This document shows, one piece after another, positions 9,301-20,480 of a DNA stretch of 64,000 nucleotides (positions are counted from its first letter, which is position 1; each line of letters begins with the position of its first letter). The position numbers and the translations under genes were made by a program. Origin of the DNA: Caulobacter sp. (GTDB taxonomy: Bacteria > Pseudomonadota > Alphaproteobacteria > Caulobacterales > Caulobacteraceae); contig JAIOXZ010000010.1 of NCBI GenBank assembly GCA_021741355.1, forward strand, positions 42,243 to 106,242. Direction: 5' to 3'. The notes under the pieces were generated by a model that had not been told where the DNA came from, ran no database searches, and saw nothing but the letters and a program-made list of their open reading frames with translations.

Positions 9301-10805
9301 GGACCTCGATCATGATGCTTCAGCGCGGGTTTCTGGCGACCACGCTCGCCCTCTGCCTCGGTGGCGCGGCGACCGCACAGGTGGCCACGGCCCCGGCGAC
9401 CGTCCGGCCGGACCAGCTGGCCTTCCGGGCGATCTACAAGGAGCTGGTGGAGATCAACACCACCCTGTCGGTCGGCAGTTGCACCCTGGCCGCGGAGGCG
9501 ATGGGCAAGCGGCTGACGGACGCCGGCTATCCCGCGTCCGAGGTCCAGGTGGTGGTCAATCCGGACCACCCACGCGAGGGTAACCTCGTCGCGGTCCTGC
9601 GCGGCACGGACCCGAAGGCAGGCGCCATGCTGCTGCTGGCGCACATCGATGTGGTCGAGGCCAATGCGGCCGACTGGACCCGCGACCCGTTCACCCTGAT
9701 TGAGGAGAACGGCTACTTTTTCGCCCGCGGGACCTCGGACGACAAGGCGCAGGCGGCGATCTGGGTCGACAGCATGATCCGGCTCCGGCAGGCCGGGTTC
9801 AGGCCGCGGCGCGACATCAAGATGGCCCTGACCTGCGGCGAGGAGAGCGAGGGCTACAACGGCATCGAGGATCTGCTGGCCAACCACCGGCCGCTGGTCG
9901 ACGCCGCCTTCGCGCTCAATGAGGGCGCCGACGGCCTGCTGGATGAGAACGACAGGCCCGTCGCGCTGGAGGTCCAGGGCGGCGAGAAGGTCTATCAGGA
10001 CTTCACCCTGACCCTCACCAACCCCGGCGGCCATTCCAGCCGCCCGGTGCGTGACAACGCGCTGGACCGCCTGTCGGCCGCGCTGCTGAAGATCGCCGCC
10101 TATGCCTTCCCTGTGTCGCTCAACGACGCCACGCGCGGCTATTTCACCCGCATGACCTCGCTGGTCCCGGCCGAGAAGGGCGCGGCGATGCGGGCGCTCA
10201 TCGCCAATCCAGACGACGCGGCGGCGCAGGCGGCGGTCACAGCCGACCCCACCTGGAACGCCATGCTGCGCACCACCTGCGTGGCGACCATGGTGTCCGC
10301 CGGCCACGCGCCCAACGCCCTGCCGCAAAAGGCCACGGCGAACATCAACTGCCGCATCCTGCCGGGCGTGCCGGTCGAGGCGGTGCGCCAGCAACTGATC
10401 GCGCTTGCCGCCGATCCCGGCATCACCTTCACCCTGGCCCATGAGCCCAGCCAGGCCTCCCCGCCGCCGCCGCTGACGCCCTTCATCATGGGGCCGATCG
10501 AGAAGCGCGCGGCGGAGCTCTGGCCCGGCGTTCCGGTGGTGCCGATCCTGCTTGTCGGCGCGACCGACGGCGTCCACACCAATGCGGCGGGCATCCCGAC
10601 CTACGGCGTCAGCGGCCTGTTCAGCAGTTCGGACGGCGACGGCATGCACGGGCTGAACGAGCGCGTCCGGGTCAAGTCGCTCTACGACAGTCGCGACTTC
10701 CTGTTCGCCCTGGTCAAGGACTACGCGACCGCGAAGGACGCCCCGGCGACGGCCGGCAAGAAGCCCGGACTGGTGGGACGTATGCTGGGCAAGCTGAAGG
10801 GCTGA
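9297..10805 (+). CDS. Secreted M20 family metallopeptidase (second of a tandem pair)
   Basis: Paralogue of the preceding gene: the block 'RPDQLAFRAIYKELVEINTTLSVGSC' onwards aligns along the whole length. Metal-ligand motifs are again complete ('LLAHIDVVEA', 'GTSDDKAQ', 'CGEESEG', 'LNEGADG', 'MHGLNERV'). It has its own signal peptide (about MMLQRGFLATTLALCLGGAATA) and a short basic C-terminal extension. GTG 9297 overlaps the upstream stop; ATG 9312 would also serve and puts the signal peptide closer to the N-terminus. Together they look like a local gene duplication inserted between yebC and ruvC on the opposite strand. Confidence 0.92.
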   Translation: MRTSIMMLQRGFLATTLALCLGGAATAQVATAPATVRPDQLAFRAIYKELVEINTTLSVGSCTLAAEAMGKRLTDAGYPASEVQVVVNPDHPREGNLVAVLRGTDPKAGAMLLLAHIDVVEANAADWTRDPFTLIEENGYFFARGTSDDKAQAAIWVDSMIRLRQAGFRPRRDIKMALTCGEESEGYNGIEDLLANHRPLVDAAFALNEGADGLLDENDRPVALEVQGGEKVYQDFTLTLTNPGGHSSRPVRDNALDRLSAALLKIAAYAFPVSLNDATRGYFTRMTSLVPAEKGAAMRALIANPDDAAAQAAVTADPTWNAMLRTTCVATMVSAGHAPNALPQKATANINCRILPGVPVEAVRQQLIALAADPGITFTLAHEPSQASPPPPLTPFIMGPIEKRAAELWPGVPVVPILLVGATDGVHTNAAGIPTYGVSGLFSSSDGDGMHGLNERVRVKSLYDSRDFLFALVKDYATAKDAPATAGKKPGLVGRMLGKLKG

Positions 10806-10810
10806 AGTGC

Positions 10811-10838
10811 GGGGACATGCACTTCAGTGCGTGTCCCC
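10811..10838. repeat. GGGGACA...TGTCCCC palindrome
   Basis: A 28-bp imperfect palindrome 'ggggacatgcacttcagtg...', the single-unit form of a family present as inverted pairs at 44580-44678, 47438-47508 and 62057-62136. It lies between two convergent stop codons (M20 gene and TPR gene) and could also act as a transcript end hairpin. Confidence 0.8.
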
Positions 10839-10853
10839 TGAATGCCCGGTGTA

Positions 10854-12251
10854 TCAGGGCTGATGCGCCCACAGCCAGCCGGCGCGCACCTGGCCGAGGA
10901 AAATCTGGCGATACTGGACGATCTCGGCCAGCGCCGCGGACTGGGTGCCCGCTACGCGACGGTCGAGGCTGCGCTCGCGGGCGACCTGGCCGGAGAACTT
11001 CAGGCGCTCATAGGCCGCTTCGCCGCGCCCCTCGTTGATGTCCTGCAGGCCGACCAGCATGTTGACCATCAGCGCGGTCCGCGACCGGGCCAGCACGGGA
11101 TCGGCCCTGAGGCGCTTGTCCGCGCTGCGCAGGTCCTGAAAGGCCTGACGATAGGCTTCCCGCCCCTCCTGCGTCGTGCCTCCGGCCTCGGCGGCGCTGA
11201 GCGACATGTTCGCCAGCGCCAGCATGTTGAGCAGAACGGCGGGGGCCGTCGCGCCCTGAACGACCGACCGCCGCAGCATGATGTCCCGCATCAGGCGCAT
11301 CGATCGGGCGCGTTCGACCGGGTCGGGCGACTTGAAGCCCGTCGTGGCCAGCAGCTCGCCCTGGGAGAAGGCCAGAAGGTCGTCGGCGCCCCGCAGCCGA
11401 ACGAACGTGTCGTAGACTTCGCGCCGAAGGGCCAGGGCCTTGCCGAGGACTTCCAGATTGTCATAGGCGGTCGCCAGTTCGCCCTTGGCGCGCAGCGTCC
11501 GGCTGTGGTCAGGCCCGTAGTCGACGGCGAAGCGGGGCACGAGCGTCTCGCCCAGTTCCCGCGCTTCCGGGTAGCGGTGTTCCTCGATCAGCAGGCTGAG
11601 CTGAAAGCCGGCGGCCAGCAGCTGCTCGGCCTTGTCGGCGCGCGGTCCCGGCGGCGCGGCGATCTGGCGGCGGATGGTCAGGGCGTCGCTCATCAGGCCC
11701 GCGCCCTGGCTGGCCTCAACCAGCAGGTCGCCGATCTGGCGGGTGGGCACGGCCGTCGGCCCCATCATCCTGATCATGCCCTGGTAGGAGGCGGTCAGGT
11801 GGGGCACGGCCTCCTCGTACTGTCCGGCCATGCTCAGAGCCACGCCGTAGCCGCCGCGGACGACGATGACGACCGGATCGTTCGGACCCCGGGGCGCGGC
11901 GATCCGATAGGCCTCCGATGCGCTCTTCAGTGCGCCTTCCTTGTCGCCGGCATAGGCCTTGGCCGGGGCCAGGGCGCCGATGACCATCAGGCCCTCGGGC
12001 GAGTTGGGGCCGTCCCGGGCGATCATGACATCGCGGAAGTGTTCCAGATGAACGGCCGCGGCCTTGTAGTCGTCCCGGCTGGCCAGCCAGGTCGCCAGGT
12101 TGATCTCGGCCAGCAAGGTCCGGTCGTCGGTCGCGCCGTAGCGGGCGAGGGCGGCATCGTAGGCGGCCTGGGCCGGCGCCGGCTCCGCGGCGACCGCCGG
12201 GCTGGTCCCCAGCAGGGCGACGGCGATTGCGATCGAGGCCCAGAAGCGCAT
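10854..12251 (-). CDS. Periplasmic tetratricopeptide-repeat protein, function unknown
   Basis: The 465-aa product has a signal peptide (MRFWASIAIAVALLGTSPAVA) followed by helical TPR-like repeats ('ALARYGATDDRTLLAEINLATWLASRDDYKAAAVHLEHF', 'GLMVIGALAPAKAYAGDKEGALKSASEAYRIA'). No catalytic motif is visible. Start at ATG 12251, chosen for the signal peptide; it lies 4 bp after the yebC stop, so it is probably co-transcribed with yebC. It is likely a protein-interaction scaffold. I do not recognise a named family. Confidence 0.8.
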   Translation of the reverse strand: MRFWASIAIAVALLGTSPAVAAEPAPAQAAYDAALARYGATDDRTLLAEINLATWLASRDDYKAAAVHLEHFRDVMIARDGPNSPEGLMVIGALAPAKAYAGDKEGALKSASEAYRIAAPRGPNDPVVIVVRGGYGVALSMAGQYEEAVPHLTASYQGMIRMMGPTAVPTRQIGDLLVEASQGAGLMSDALTIRRQIAAPPGPRADKAEQLLAAGFQLSLLIEEHRYPEARELGETLVPRFAVDYGPDHSRTLRAKGELATAYDNLEVLGKALALRREVYDTFVRLRGADDLLAFSQGELLATTGFKSPDPVERARSMRLMRDIMLRRSVVQGATAPAVLLNMLALANMSLSAAEAGGTTQEGREAYRQAFQDLRSADKRLRADPVLARSRTALMVNMLVGLQDINEGRGEAAYERLKFSGQVARERSLDRRVAGTQSAALAEIVQYRQIFLGQVRAGWLWAHQP

Positions 12252-12255
12252 GGCC

Positions 12256-13011
12256 CTAGCCTCCGAGCTGCGCCATGTCTTCGTCGCTGATGTCGACGTT
12301 CGAGTAGACGTTTTGCACGTCGTCATCGTCCTCGAGCGCGTCGAGCAGCTTCATCACGGTGCCGGCCTGGTCGCCGGTGACCGGGACGAGCGACTTGGGC
12401 CGCCAGACGATCTTGGTCGAGGACGCCTCGCCGAACTGCTTCTCCAGCGCCTGGGCGACCTCGTTGAGGTCCTCGAAGGCGGTGTAGACGGTGTGACCCG
12501 AGCCATCCTCGCCCAGGTCCGCCTCGACGTCCGCGGCGCCGGCCTCGATGGCCGCCTCCATCATGGCGTCTTCGCTGGCGGCCTTGGCCGGGTATTCGAT
12601 CTGGCCCATGCGGTCGAAATTGAAGGTCACCGAACCGGTGGCCCCCATGTTCCCGCCGAGTTTGCCAAAGATGGTCCGCACGTTGGCGGCGGCGCGGTTC
12701 TTGTTGTCGGTCAGCACCTCGACGATGATCCCGACGCCGGCGGCGACGCCCTCGTAGCGGATCTCGGTGTAGTCGGCGGCGTCGCCCATCTGCGACTTCT
12801 TGATCGCCCGCTCGATGACGTCCCGGGGCACCGACTCGGCCTTGGCGTTGGCCACCGCCAGGCGCAGGCGCGGGTTCATGTTGGGGTCGGGCAGACCCGC
12901 CTTGGCGGCCACGGTGATTTCCCGCGACAGCTTGGAAAACAGCTTCGACCGCACCGCGTCGGCGCGGCCCTTGCGGTGCATGATGTTCTTGAACTTTGAG
13001 TGGCCGGCCAT
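12256..13011 (-). CDS. yebC: YebC/PmpR family protein
   Basis: TACO1/YebC family. Members were first described as transcription factors (PmpR) and more recently as factors that relieve ribosome stalling at proline stretches. The 251-aa sequence begins with the invariant '[32 protein letters not shown]' and contains '[27 protein letters not shown]' and '[15 protein letters not shown]'. The acidic C-terminus is typical. In many proteobacteria it directly precedes ruvC; here about 5.3 kb of accessory genes lies between them. Confidence 0.97.
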   Translation of the reverse strand: MAGHSKFKNIMHRKGRADAVRSKLFSKLSREITVAAKAGLPDPNMNPRLRLAVANAKAESVPRDVIERAIKKSQMGDAADYTEIRYEGVAAGVGIIVEVLTDNKNRAAANVRTIFGKLGGNMGATGSVTFNFDRMGQIEYPAKAASEDAMMEAAIEAGAADVEADLGEDGSGHTVYTAFEDLNEVAQALEKQFGEASSTKIVWRPKSLVPVTGDQAGTVMKLLDALEDDDDVQNVYSNVDISDEDMAQLGG

Positions 13012-13157
13012 GCTCGGGTGTTCAGTCTCGGTGGTGAAGAGGGTCCGGGCTTTTAGCGCCCGGCCCGGCCGCTGTCACGCCGAGGGCGCGTCAGGCCGCC
13101 TGACCTTTTCTTGCGAGATGCGCGGCCAGCGCCCGCGGTCGGGCTGTGGCGGGCGAA

Positions 13158-13994
13158 CTACGCCCGCTCCATCTCCACCACCGGCTCGGTCGCGCTCAGC
13201 CGGCCGCCGATACGGATTGGCTCGACGCGGCGGGCCAGGCCCGTGCGGTCGTCGGTCTCGACGAACACGCCGCAGACGGTCGCCGGGCCCGAGGCCGGCT
13301 GATAGCGGCCCTGGCTGATCTTGGTGGTGAACCGGCGCAGCGGCTCTTCCTTCTGGTTGCCGATGACGCTGTCGTAGTCGGCGCAGGCGCCGGCGTCGGT
13401 CTGGTAGGCCGTGCCGCCGTTGAGGATCTGGGCGTCGGCGGTCGGCACGTGGGTGTGGGTGCCCACGACGAGTGAGGCGCGGCCGTCGCAGTAGTGGCCC
13501 ATGGCCATCTTCTCGGACGTGGCCTCGCAGTGCATGTCGACAATCACCGCATCGGCCACCTGGCTCAGCGGCGCCTTGTCCAGCTCGCGGTCGGCGGCGG
13601 CGAAGGGGTCGTCCATGGCGTCCATGTGCACCCGGCCGAGCAGGTTGACGACGAAGATGGTCTTGCCGCTCTCGGTCTGGAACAGGTGACTGCCCCGGCC
13701 CGGGGCGTCCGACAGGATCGGGTAGTTGGCCGGCCGGATCAGGCGCGGCTCGCGCACGATGTAGGTCAGCGCTTCCTTCTGGTCCCAGCTGTGGTTGCCG
13801 AGCGTCAGGCAGTCGGCCCCGGCCTCGAACAGCTCACGCGCGGTGTTCTCGGTGATCCCGAACCCGGCGGCGGCGTTCTCGGCGTTGACGATGACAAACT
13901 CGAGGCCGAGGCGGCGGCGAAGTCCCGGCAGATGGTCGGCCAGGCCGTCGCGGCCGGATTTGCCGACGACGTCGCCGAAGAAAGCAAAGCGCAT
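13158..13994 (-). CDS. TIGR00282 family metallophosphoesterase (YmdB-like)
   Basis: Calcineurin-like di-metal phosphoesterase; the B. subtilis homologue YmdB hydrolyses 2',3'-cyclic nucleotides. The 278-aa protein has metal ligands in 'FFGDVVGKSGRD' (Asp8), 'VNAENAAAGFGIT' (Glu/Asn), 'LGNHSWDQKE' (Asn, His), 'DMHCEATSEKMAMGHYCDG' (His) and 'VVGTHTHVPTAD' (His). It abuts fau with no gap (stop of fau at 13995), part of a conserved zapA-ssrS-fau-TIGR00282-yebC order. Confidence 0.93.
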   Translation of the reverse strand: MRFAFFGDVVGKSGRDGLADHLPGLRRRLGLEFVIVNAENAAAGFGITENTARELFEAGADCLTLGNHSWDQKEALTYIVREPRLIRPANYPILSDAPGRGSHLFQTESGKTIFVVNLLGRVHMDAMDDPFAAADRELDKAPLSQVADAVIVDMHCEATSEKMAMGHYCDGRASLVVGTHTHVPTADAQILNGGTAYQTDAGACADYDSVIGNQKEEPLRRFTTKISQGRYQPASGPATVCGVFVETDDRTGLARRVEPIRIGGRLSATEPVVEMERA

Positions 13995-14555
13995 TCAGGT
14001 GTCCTTTCGGACCGCTATATACCCCGCCTCGGTCAAAATCCCATCGAGCGGCTGATCATGCGGCTCATGCGGCAGACCGGGCGTCTCCTGGCCGCTGTAG
14101 GCGAAGCCCACGGCGGGCGGCGGGTTGGGTCCGGCGCGCAGGGCGGCGAGGGTCCGGTCATAGTGGCCGCCGCCCTGTCCGAGCCGTCCGCCGGTCCGGT
14201 CGAACGCCAGCAGGGGGACGAGGATCATGTCGGGCCGCGCCTCCGCCGCCGAGGTCAGGGGCGCGGGCAGGCCGGCCAGGTCATGGGCCAGCCGCTCGCC
14301 GGGCATCCAGGCGCGGAAGGTCAGCAGGCCGTCCTCGGTCTCGACGGCGGGCAGGGCGAGCGTCCAGCCCTGCTTCGTCAGCAGGTCGCCGAGCGGCCGG
14401 GGATCGAGCTCGGCGCCCAGCGCCTTGTAGATCGCCAGCACGCCGGGCCTGCGCAGGCCCAGCGCCGCCAGCATCTCGCCGGCCTTGTCGGCCGCCATCC
14501 AGTCCGCCTCGGGGTGCTGCACCAGCAGCCCCTTGCGGCGCGCACGCGCCTCCAT
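13995..14555 (-). CDS. fau: 5-formyltetrahydrofolate cyclo-ligase
   Basis: Converts 5-formyl-THF to 5,10-methenyl-THF using ATP, clearing an inhibitory folate. The 186-aa frame contains the signature 'GGRLGQGGGHYDRTLAALR' (about 123-141) and the phosphate-binding N-terminal helix ('MEARARRKGL'). In-frame codons continue upstream of ATG 14555 with family-like residues ('LTDPVTASQKVSLR') until they run into repeat copy B at 14601, with no ATG or GTG; the original start may have been lost to the repeat, leaving ATG 14555 or a CTG near 14597. Confidence 0.9.
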   Translation of the reverse strand: MEARARRKGLLVQHPEADWMAADKAGEMLAALGLRRPGVLAIYKALGAELDPRPLGDLLTKQGWTLALPAVETEDGLLTFRAWMPGERLAHDLAGLPAPLTSAAEARPDMILVPLLAFDRTGGRLGQGGGHYDRTLAALRAGPNPPPAVGFAYSGQETPGLPHEPHDQPLDGILTEAGYIAVRKDT

Positions 14556-14600
14556 CCGGAGGGAGACTTTCTGCGAGGCTGTGACGGGATCGGTCAGCGG

Positions 14601-14718
14601 GTGCGTCCTTCGAGACGCGATCCTGAGGGATCGCTCCTCAGGATGACGCGTCGTTTGCGCTCACCCCCGTTCGTCATGGTGAGGAGCGAGCCCTCAGGCG
14701 AGCGTCTCGAACCACGCA
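14601..14718. repeat. Dispersed 120-bp inverted repeat, copy B
   Basis: Same arms as copy A ('gtgcgtccttcgagacgcg' on the left, 'agcgtctcgaaccacgca' on the right). It sits between the putative 6S RNA and fau and touches the possible original 5' end of fau. Confidence 0.9.
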
Positions 14719-14734
14719 AACCAGAAAAGGGTGG

Positions 14735-14925
14735 CGGCGCCGCAAGAGCCGTGAAGGTCGGTTCTATCCCCTCGACCTGGCTAGCCAGGTGGGCGCCGAG
14801 TGCCCAACCCCACGGGGAAGGACAGGGTCAGCTCCCTTAGAGAGAATTAAGGTCGCTGGGATGTGTTGCCTTCGACGAGAGCCGCAGCAGGACCCGCCGC
14901 TCAGCAAGGTAGGGCTTCGGGGGGG
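14735..14925 (-). ncRNA. ssrS: Putative 6S RNA (approximate ends)
   Basis: Location is the main evidence: in alphaproteobacteria ssrS lies between zapA and the 5-formyl-THF cyclo-ligase gene, on their strand. On the minus strand this 370-bp spacer contains 'ggcaacacatcccagcgacc', resembling the conserved central strand around 'GACACAUUCACCUUG' of 6S RNA, and a 3' part 'ggctcttgcggcgccgcc' resembling the 3' closing stem ('GCCUGCGGCGGC' in E. coli). A ggcgg/ccgcc pairing could close it. The ends are estimates; I could not fold it. Confidence 0.45.
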
Positions 14926-14959
14926 GGAAAGGAAGGGCTCCGTCGGGCTTCCCCAAAAC

Positions 14960-15085
14960 CGTCATCGTCGGACTTGTTCCGACGACCCATGCGCACGCCG
15001 CGCGCCGTTCAGGGAGCCGCGCTGACCAATATCACCCTCCAGGCGCCAGAGTTCCTGGGTCGTCGGAACAAGTCCGACGATGACG
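14960..15085. repeat. Inverted repeat with perfect 30-bp arms downstream of zapA
   Basis: Left arm 14960-14989 (begins cgtcatcgtcggacttgttc) is the exact reverse complement of the right arm 15056-15085, with 66 bp between. The arms themselves contain the small palindrome gtcggacttgttccgac. It lies just after the zapA stop and would separate zapA from the 6S RNA candidate. Only copy in this window. Confidence 0.9.
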
Positions 15086-15098
15086 GCGGTGGAACGAT

Positions 15099-15425
15099 CT
15101 ACCCCGCCGCGATCTTCTCGATCCGCTTGGCGGCGTTTTCCAGCGCCGCGACGGCCTTGACCTCGACCCGCGACTGATCGCCCTGCAGCCGGGTCAGCTC
15201 GGTCTGGATGTGCTGCAGTCGCAGTTTCAGGTCGGCCATCTCGTCGGCCAGCAGCAGGGCGCCCATCAGGAACAGGCGGGTCTCGCCGAGATTGCCGACA
15301 TCCTGGCTGACCTGGCGGACCTGCTGGTCGAACAGCTTGGCGATCTCGATCAGATGGCGTTCCTGGCCGTCCTCGCAGCCGACGCTGTAGGGCTTGCCGT
15401 TAACCTGCACGGTGACCTGGGCCAT
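15099..15425 (-). CDS. zapA: Cell division protein ZapA
   Basis: Small FtsZ-ring-associated protein that bundles FtsZ protofilaments. Start at ATG 15425 ('MAQVTVQVNGKPYSVGCEDGQERHLIEIA') gives 108 aa with the N-terminal globular ZapA domain followed by a coiled-coil helix ('MADLKLRLQHIQTELTRLQGDQSRVEVKAVAALENAAKRI'). A 'ggaggg' ribosome site 9 bp upstream decides this start over a longer frame. It begins 4 bp after the DUF4164 stop, so the two are one transcription unit. Confidence 0.94.
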   Translation of the reverse strand: MAQVTVQVNGKPYSVGCEDGQERHLIEIAKLFDQQVRQVSQDVGNLGETRLFLMGALLLADEMADLKLRLQHIQTELTRLQGDQSRVEVKAVAALENAAKRIEKIAAG

Positions 15426-15429
15426 CGGT

Positions 15430-15720
15430 CTAGCCCTCCGTGCCGGTTGCGGGTTCGTCACCCAGGGCGGCGCGAATTTCGGCGATGGCGCGGCCGAGCG
15501 CCTGCGACGCCTGGGCCCCGGCTTCTTCCAGCGCCCGTTCTCGAGCCCGGGCGGCGTCCAGTTCAGCGGCCAGCCGCGAGCGGTCCTGGTCGAACAGCCC
15601 CCCCGCTTCCGCGCCGGCTTCAGCCATCCTGTCGGACATCCGGCTCTCGAGCATCGCCACCGCGCGCTCCAGCCGGCGCACGGCCAGGTCCAGGGCGCTT
15701 CCCTCGGCCTCTCCCGTCAT
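15430..15720 (-). CDS. DUF4164-type small coiled-coil protein
   Basis: A 96-aa, almost wholly helical protein ('ALDLAVRRLERAVAMLESRMSDRMAEAGAEAGG...ARERALEEAGAQASQALGRAIAEIRAALGD') of the type placed directly upstream of zapA in alphaproteobacteria. ATG 15720 starts the conserved part. The heptad-like pattern predicts a coiled coil. A role in the divisome is inferred from its tight linkage with zapA only. It is divergent from tkt, with 127 bp of shared regulatory space. Confidence 0.75.
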   Translation of the reverse strand: MTGEAEGSALDLAVRRLERAVAMLESRMSDRMAEAGAEAGGLFDQDRSRLAAELDAARARERALEEAGAQASQALGRAIAEIRAALGDEPATGTEG

Positions 15721-15847
15721 GTTCGCGGCTCTCCTGATCGAAGTCCTTTGTATAGACCGCACCGGGGCGTGACAGGAAGGCGGGTTGAAACGATCCTTCC
15801 CACGTGCGAACGGGCGCCCATCCCTGAGCGAGTCGAGAGAGCCAAAA

Positions 15848-17815
<1,968 letters not shown>

Positions 17816-17824
17816 TTTTTTGAT

Positions 17825-17956
17825 CCGCTCATCCTCGCGGAAGCGAGGACCCAGGTTTACGGCCGGTGCATTCATGGCGGACGCTGTTTCGCCAATCACC
17901 GCAATGAGTGGATGATCTGAAAAAACCTGGGTCCTCGCTTCCGCGAGGATGAGCGG
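17825..17956. repeat. Dispersed inverted repeat with perfect 34-bp arms between tkt and purT
   Basis: Arms 17825-17858 (begins ccgctcatcctcgcggaagc) and 17923-17956 are exact reverse complements around a 64-bp centre. Relatives with 'cccggcgaaggccggg' instead of 'ctcgcggaagcgagg' lie at 20481-20587 and 53249-53384. Confidence 0.92.
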
Positions 17957-17974
17957 AAATATTGGGTGTTGGAA

Positions 17975-19171
17975 ATGAAACTCGGTACGCCACTGTCTCC
18001 GTCGGCAACAAAGGTCATGCTTCTCGGCTGCGGCGAGCTCGGCAAGGAAGTGGCCATCGAGCTGCAGCGGCTGGGGGTCGAGGTGATCGGCGTCGACCGC
18101 TACGCCGACGCGCCGGCGATGCAGGTGGCCCACCGCAGCCATGTGGTGACCATGACCGACGCGGACGCCCTGCGGGCCGTCATCGCGCTGGAAAAGCCGC
18201 ACCTGATCGTGCCGGAGATCGAGGCCATCGCCACCGAGGTGCTGGCCGAGGTCGAGGCGGCGGGCGAGATCGTCTGCATCCCGACCGCCCGCGCCGCCCA
18301 GCTGACGATGAACCGCGAGGGCATCCGCCGGCTGGCGGCCGAAGAGCTCGGCCTGCCGACCAGCCCCTACGCCTTCGCCGCCTCGCGGGAAGCGCTGGAA
18401 GCGGGCGCGCAGGCCGTCGGCTACCCCTGCTTCGTCAAGCCGGTGATGAGCAGCTCGGGCAAGGGCCAGTCCTATGTCGAGAGCGCCGCCGACATTGGCG
18501 CGGCCTGGGACTACGCCCTGTCTGCCGGCCGGGTGGAGACGGCGCTGGTGATCGTCGAGGGCCGCATCGATTTCGACTTCGAGATCACCCTGCTGACGGT
18601 CCGCTCGGTCGGCGCCGGCGGCGAGATTCAGACCTCCTTCTGTGCGCCGGTCGGCCACCGCCAGGTCAAGGGCGACTATGTCGAGAGCTGGCAGCCCCAG
18701 GCGATGACCGCCGCCGCCCTCGCCAGCGCCCAGGACATCGCCGGCAAGGTCACCGCCGCGCTCGGCGGCCGGGGCCTGTTCGGCGTCGAGCTGTTCGTGA
18801 AGGGCGACCAGGTCTGGTTCTCCGAGGTCAGCCCGCGACCGCACGACACGGGTTTGGTCACCCTCGCCACCCAGACCCTCAGCGAGTTCGCCCTGCACGC
18901 CCGCGCGATCCTCGGCCTGCCGGTCGATGTCACCCTGCGCGAGCCGGGCGCCAGCGCGGTGATCTACGGCGGCATGGATGCGAAGGGCGTCGCCTACGAG
19001 GGCGTCGCCGAGGCCCTGTCCGGCCCCAACGTCGACCTGCGCCTGTTCGGCAAGCCCGAGGCCTTCGAACGCCGCCGCATGGGCGTGGCGCTCGCGAGAG
19101 CCGCCGACACCGACACCGCCCGCGCCAACGCCGTCGCGGCGGCGAGCAAGGTGCGAGTGGTGAGAGGCTAG
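17975..19171 (+). CDS. purT: Formate-dependent phosphoribosylglycinamide formyltransferase PurT
   Basis: ATP-grasp enzyme that formylates GAR with free formate in purine synthesis. ATG 17975 gives 398 aa (E. coli PurT 392). Seen: N-terminal '[31 protein letters not shown]', the nucleotide-binding loop '[14 protein letters not shown]', '[17 protein letters not shown]', and the Mg-binding '[25 protein letters not shown]'. GTG 17966 is an alternative start. It directly follows an inverted repeat that probably separates its promoter from tkt. Confidence 0.97.
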   Translation: MKLGTPLSPSATKVMLLGCGELGKEVAIELQRLGVEVIGVDRYADAPAMQVAHRSHVVTMTDADALRAVIALEKPHLIVPEIEAIATEVLAEVEAAGEIVCIPTARAAQLTMNREGIRRLAAEELGLPTSPYAFAASREALEAGAQAVGYPCFVKPVMSSSGKGQSYVESAADIGAAWDYALSAGRVETALVIVEGRIDFDFEITLLTVRSVGAGGEIQTSFCAPVGHRQVKGDYVESWQPQAMTAAALASAQDIAGKVTAALGGRGLFGVELFVKGDQVWFSEVSPRPHDTGLVTLATQTLSEFALHARAILGLPVDVTLREPGASAVIYGGMDAKGVAYEGVAEALSGPNVDLRLFGKPEAFERRRMGVALARAADTDTARANAVAAASKVRVVRG

Positions 19172-19172
19172 G

Positions 19173-19334
19173 ACTTCCTCCCCTCGGAGAGGGGAGGGGG
19201 ACCCTCCGGAGGAGGGGGAGGGGGCAGCGCCGGGCTCTCCGGAATGACCGGAATTCAGGACTGGGCCGCTCGCATTCGCGCCGGCCCCTCCACCACGCTC
19301 CGCGTGGTCCCCCTCTCCGCTTCGCGGAGAGGAT
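19173..19334. repeat. G/C-tract inverted repeat between purT and gap
   Basis: Left part 'tcctcccctcggagaggggagg' and right part 'ccacgctccgcgtggtccc' plus 'cctctccgcttcgcggagagg' are hairpins of the same family as the ruvA-ruvB spacer element and the element inside imuB. The remaining 130 bp to gap is not repetitive and should hold the gap promoter. Confidence 0.75.
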
Positions 19335-19462
19335 TGTCTGTTTCCGTCACAATCCCTCACCCGTTGTGACCGTCCCAATTCCCCCTGCGGGGTTGACTCC
19401 GCGGCCCCCGACCGCAAAACCCGCGCCCAATCACAAACATTGCCGCCGGGAGCGCTTCAACC

Positions 19463-20470
19463 ATGACCCTTCGCGTCGCCATCAACGGATTTGGCCGGAT
19501 CGGCCGTCTGGTTCTGCGCTCGATCGCCGAGCACAACCGCACGGACATCGAGGTCGTGGCGATCAACGACCTGGGTCCGGTGGAAACCAACGCCCACCTG
19601 TTCCGCTATGACAGCGTGCACGGCCGCTTCCCCGGCACCGTGACGACCGGCGAGGACTGGATCGACATCGGCCGCGGCAAGATCAAGGTCACGGCGATCC
19701 GCAACCCGGCCGAGCTGCCCCACAAGGAGCTCAACGTCGACATCGCGTTCGAGTGCACGGGCCTGTTTACCTCGAAGGAAAAGGCCTCCGCCCACCTGAC
19801 CGCCGGCGCGAAGCGCGTGCTGGTCTCGGCCCCGGCCGAGGGCGCCGACAAGACCATCGTCTACAAGGTCAACCACGAGACCCTGACGGCCGACGACATC
19901 GTCGTCTCCAACGGCAGCTGCACCACCAACGCCCTGGCCCCCGTGGCCAAGGTGCTGAACGACCTGTTCGGCATCGAACGCGGCTACATGACCACCATCC
20001 ACGCCTACACCGGCGACCAGCCAACGCTGGATACGATGCACAGCGACCTCTACCGCGCCCGCGCGGCGGCGCTCAGCATGATCCCGACGTCCACCGGCGC
20101 GGCCAAGGCGCTGGGCCTGGTGCTGCCGGAACTGAAGGGCAAGCTGGACGGCTCCTCGATCCGCGTGCCGACCCCCAACGTCTCGTGCGTCGACCTGAAG
20201 GTCGTGGCCTCGCGGGATGTGACGGTGGAAGAGATCAACAAGGCCCTGGTCGCGGCCTCGGAAGGCCCGATGAGCGGCGTGCTCGCGGTGACCAGCGAGC
20301 CGCTGGTCTCGATGGACCTGAACCACGTCGATGCCAGCTCGACGGCGGCCCTGAAACAGACCCAGGTCGTCGACGGCAAACTGGCCCGCGTGCTCAGCTG
20401 GTACGACAACGAATGGGGCTTCGCGACCCGCATGAGCGACACCGCTCTGGTGATAGCGAAGTTCCTGTAG
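19463..20470 (+). CDS. gap: Glyceraldehyde-3-phosphate dehydrogenase, type I
   Basis: NAD(P)-dependent glycolytic dehydrogenase, 335 aa. Rossmann start '[20 protein letters not shown]', catalytic Cys in '[19 protein letters not shown]' (about 145-163), '[14 protein letters not shown]' with the active-site His, and C-terminal '[17 protein letters not shown]'. Followed by a 107-bp inverted repeat and then pgk in the same direction, a common gap-pgk pairing. Confidence 0.98.
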   Translation: MTLRVAINGFGRIGRLVLRSIAEHNRTDIEVVAINDLGPVETNAHLFRYDSVHGRFPGTVTTGEDWIDIGRGKIKVTAIRNPAELPHKELNVDIAFECTGLFTSKEKASAHLTAGAKRVLVSAPAEGADKTIVYKVNHETLTADDIVVSNGSCTTNALAPVAKVLNDLFGIERGYMTTIHAYTGDQPTLDTMHSDLYRARAAALSMIPTSTGAAKALGLVLPELKGKLDGSSIRVPTPNVSCVDLKVVASRDVTVEEINKALVAASEGPMSGVLAVTSEPLVSMDLNHVDASSTAALKQTQVVDGKLARVLSWYDNEWGFATRMSDTALVIAKFL

Positions 20471-20480
20471 CGCCCCAATT

